NCBI RefSeq assembly: GCF_019097845.1
Contig: NZ_JAHRGM010000025.1
Location: forward strand, 1-44,859
Length of the DNA stretch: 44,859 bases
Source: Sphingobium sp. AS12
GTDB taxonomy: Bacteria; Pseudomonadota; Alphaproteobacteria; Sphingomonadales; Sphingomonadaceae
Reading direction: 5' to 3'
The position numbers were made by a program, and so were the translations under genes. The notes beneath the pieces were generated by a model that had not been told where the DNA came from, did not search any database, and worked only from the letters and a program-made list of their open reading frames with translations. This document shows, in pieces, positions 43,259 to 44,859 of this stretch; within the stretch, counting starts at the first letter, position 1, and every line of letters starts with the position of its first letter.

Positions 43259-43280
43259 GGTTTCGCTCCCATAGCGAGTG

Positions 43281-43314
43281 AAAGGCTCTCCATATCACTA
43301 TGGAGAGCCTTTTT
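43281..43314 (+). terminator. Strong rho-independent terminator
   Basis: The arm AAAGGCTCTCCATA (43281-43294) pairs perfectly with TATGGAGAGCCTTT (43299-43312) across a TCAC loop, and the plus strand continues with TT. It lies 22 bases after the stop codon of the membrane protein gene. The A-rich 5' arm could make it work in both directions. Confidence 0.92.
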
Positions 43315-43400
43315 CATTTACGAAGCAGCAACCACTGGTGACTTGCTCCCAGAGATTTCCCCCATTCTAATATAAGATCTGCCCACAAAGGCGCAGACGT

Positions 43401-43478
43401 ATGAGGAAGAGCCGTCTTACCGAGGCGCGGATTATCGGGATGATCAAGGGACAGGAGGCCGGGCTACCGACGGTTGAC
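43401..43478 (+). pseudogene. 5' fragment of an IS3-family orfA
   Basis: The frame begins MRKSRLTEARIIGMIKGQEAGLPT, the standard N-terminus of IS3-family (IS407/IS511-like) OrfA with its helix-turn-helix start. Homology stops after about 25 codons; the expected continuation (CRKHGLS...) is replaced by unrelated sequence. It is a dead scrap. Confidence 0.8.
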
Positions 43479-43676
43479 CCTGCAAAGTCGGTGGTAGATA
43501 TTGCCATTCATCGGCCAAAACCCGCATGTCGTTTTTTTCGAGACCAGACGATTACCGGTCGCTTCTTTAGCTATTCGCGCAAATGGCGGATTTCGGCGAT
43601 GTGCGCATCGACGTTAGTCTAAACAACCGGAAATGGCGCATTGGTGCCCAACGCCCCGGTCATGCGTTCCCCCTAT

Positions 43677-43964
43677 ATGACCGACACGATCGAAACCCTC
43701 CAAGCAAGAATGGACGCTGCGGCTCGCGCCTTGGACTTTGAGGAGGCGAAACGATGCCGCGACATGATAAGTCTGATGCGGAGGGGTGCCACGGCCACCG
43801 AAGCAGAGCGGGCAGACCTGTCAGGCATTGAGCGTCAGCAGCCGGGGGCCATGGGCTTGGGAACAAGCCGCCAGCGTGTCACTCCTCCCCCGGGCTGGAA
43901 GCCGCCTGCTAAGCCAGACCTGATGACTACCGGCGAAACCACTCGCCGAGGACGGCGGAAATAA
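43677..43964 (+). CDS. UvrB/UvrC-motif protein
   Basis: The 95-aa protein (ATG 43677; upstream TTG/GTG starts at 43641-43644 are possible) has the UVR helical hairpin LQARMDAAARALDFEEAKRCRDMI, the motif by which UvrB and UvrC interact. The rest (GIERQQPGAMGLGTSRQRV, PPPGWKPPAKPD) is Pro/Gly rich. Small stand-alone UVR-motif proteins are common in sphingomonads, with unknown function. No convincing ribosome-binding site precedes ATG 43677. The stop overlaps the next start (TAATG). Confidence 0.85.
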   Translation: MTDTIETLQARMDAAARALDFEEAKRCRDMISLMRRGATATEAERADLSGIERQQPGAMGLGTSRQRVTPPPGWKPPAKPDLMTTGETTRRGRRK

Positions 43965-44227
43965 TGACAGCCAGCGCGCGGGACGCGGCGCTGGCGTTGC
44001 TCGCCGCGCGGACACCGGGTGCGACTGTATGCCCGAGCGAGGTGGCCCGAGCCATTGCTCCCGGCGAAGCATGGCGTGCCGCGATGCCAAACGTTCATGC
44101 CGCAGCGGACCGTCTAAATGCTGACGGCCTTGTTCGACTGAGCTGGAAGGGGAAAGCCCTGACGCAACGGAGCGGGCCATATCGTATCGGACGCGTGGAT
44201 AGCTACGGGAAGATACCGAGCATGTAG
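43964..44227 (+). CDS. DUF3253 protein
   Basis: The 87-aa protein matches DUF3253: DAALALLAARTPGATVCPSEVARAI, EAWRAAMPNVHAAADRLNADGLV, then LTQRSGPYRIGR. The fold is likely a winged helix, given the CPSEVAR and ADRLNADG helices and the following strand. The function is unknown. It is translationally coupled to the UvrB/C-motif protein and its end overlaps the convergent GAF gene by 25 bases. Confidence 0.88.
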   Translation: MTASARDAALALLAARTPGATVCPSEVARAIAPGEAWRAAMPNVHAAADRLNADGLVRLSWKGKALTQRSGPYRIGRVDSYGKIPSM

Positions 44228-44713
44228 TTCAGGCCGCTTGCGGCACCGCATCGGGCAGCGTCGCTGTAGCCCGCCGCTCCGGCATACTGCCCAGCATCCG
44301 GCCAAGCGTAGGTAGCCGATGATCTTGCAGCAATGAGCGTTTCCACCGAATGCGCCAGTTCAACCAGGAGCTTCATGTCACCGGGATCGACATCGCGTGG
44401 CTTGTCATCGATCACGCACAGCGTTCCCAAGGGAAGCCGCCTTGACGATGTGTTTCGCATTTCAGCACGTATCGGGACGCCCGCGTAAAAACGTATATTG
44501 GGCGCGCCAGTGACGAGGGGATTGCTGGAAAATCGATCGTCTCTGGTGGCATCCGGAACGATCAGAATGTCATCGGCAGCGAGGGCATGCGCGCAAAATG
44601 CAAACTCGCGCGGTGTCTGATCGACCTCGAGGCCAATCTTGGCCTTGAACCACTGGCGATCCTTGTCGATCAGAGAAACAAGGGCGATCTTATAGCCCGT
44701 AATACCAAGTCCC
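44203..44713 (-). pseudogene. GAF-domain protein, 5' end removed
   Basis: Reading on the minus strand, the frame enters with TGYKIALVSLIDKDRQWFKAKIGLEV and continues through EFAFCAHALAADDILIVPDATRD, NPLVTGAPNIRFYAGVPIRAEM and PLGTLCVIDDKPRDVDPGDMKLL, a typical bacterial GAF domain of the type often fused to kinases or cyclases. The usual first 35-40 residues (with a leader such as LRxLGILDTPPEERFD) are missing; upstream of about 44713 the sequence changes character and the frame meets TAG. No start codon with a ribosome-binding site is present, so the gene was probably cut by the element at the window end. The C-terminus (SGLNYMLGIFP) follows no known output domain. Confidence 0.8.
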
Positions 44714-44859
44714 AGTGAGGATGACTCACGCGGGGGATTGAACTAACCCGCTGACGCGGGAGCGAGGTGGGTATTGGCCGGAATGGCCTCCTGATGAGAA
44801 GGTTTGGTTGCTGGACCAACCCTCAACCAGGAGACCATCCCATGACAGATGCCACGACA
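44714..44859 (+). mobile_element. Probable left end of another insertion sequence (incomplete)
   Basis: At about 44714 the GAF coding sequence stops and a non-coding leader of about 130 bases begins. It has several short hairpins (CCCGC/GCGGG at 44751-44764; GGCC/GGCC near 44776-44788; TTGGT/ACCAA near 44805-44820). An ATG at 44842 preceded by AGGAG starts the peptide MTDATT, cut by the window end. A structured leader before a transposase-like start is reminiscent of the IS110 group; IS256 starts are also similar. The family cannot be decided here. Confidence 0.4.

Noticed and set aside
1..44859. CRISPR arrays, tRNA or rRNA genes, prophage structural genes
   Set aside because: None could be recognised; repeats found are IS ends, short direct repeats or terminator hairpins.

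Overview
The window looks like accessory DNA from an alphaproteobacterium, most likely a sphingomonad (Sphingobium/Sphingomonas/Novosphingobium type). The evidence is a GC-rich composition, an EL222-like LOV-HTH protein, a Ku/LigD repair island with the phosphoesterase-ligase-polymerase order, small stress proteins (DUF3606, KTSC, DUF6766, DUF3253) and GGAAC-N17-GTT promoter candidates of the EcfG general-stress type. No rRNA, tRNA, CRISPR array, replication origin or phage structural gene was seen.

Layout. 1-2396: an IS5-family element whose right terminal repeat has been split by an IS110-family (IS1111-type) element. 2559-7449: a two-gene operon of a double-domain KaiC-like ATPase and a very large hybrid histidine kinase with an N-terminal pseudo-receiver. 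7971-11513: hemerythrin, a tiny ORF, a membrane protein, NAD(P)HX dehydratase and a histidine phosphatase. 11591-12269: the decayed 3' half of a groEL gene. 12529-15208: a LOV-HTH blue-light regulator followed by a PAS-PAS hybrid kinase. 15784-19103: a glycosyltransferase/amylo-1,6-glucosidase operon on the minus strand. 19422-19900: a decayed IS1182-type transposase. 19928-27224: a DNA double-strand-break repair island holding a second ATP-dependent ligase, DUF3606, Ku, an 85-aa protein, a KTSC protein, a GNAT fusion protein, LigD and a broken exonuclease III gene. 27442-30379: a patatin gene with one amber stop, a low-complexity protein, a small lipoprotein and a methyltransferase. 30880-33313: an MHYT-GAF hybrid kinase broken by a 2-base deletion. 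33445-36985: debris of a kinase and of copD, then a copper P-type ATPase and CueR with a MerR-type promoter. 37126-37386: a remnant of IS21 istB. 37657-38571: PilZ and hemerythrin-like proteins. 38888-42613: a diguanylate cyclase gene interrupted by a complete IS66 element with an 8-base target duplication. 42926-44859: a stress-type membrane protein, an IS3 remnant, UvrB/C-motif and DUF3253 proteins, a GAF protein cut at its 5' end, and the start of another probable insertion sequence.

How it fits together. Much of the content is sensing and stress survival: light (LOV), redox or gas (MHYT, PAS and GAF kinases), KaiC-type ATPase signalling, c-di-GMP (GGDEF, PilZ), copper efflux, glucan metabolism, and end joining of broken DNA. 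Insertion sequences and decayed genes lie between these modules, so the region appears to have been assembled and eroded by mobile elements. Several lesions (one amber codon, a 2-base deletion, a 1-base deletion) are small enough that sequencing error should be excluded before they are treated as biology. All family calls rest on reading motifs by eye; no database search was run.
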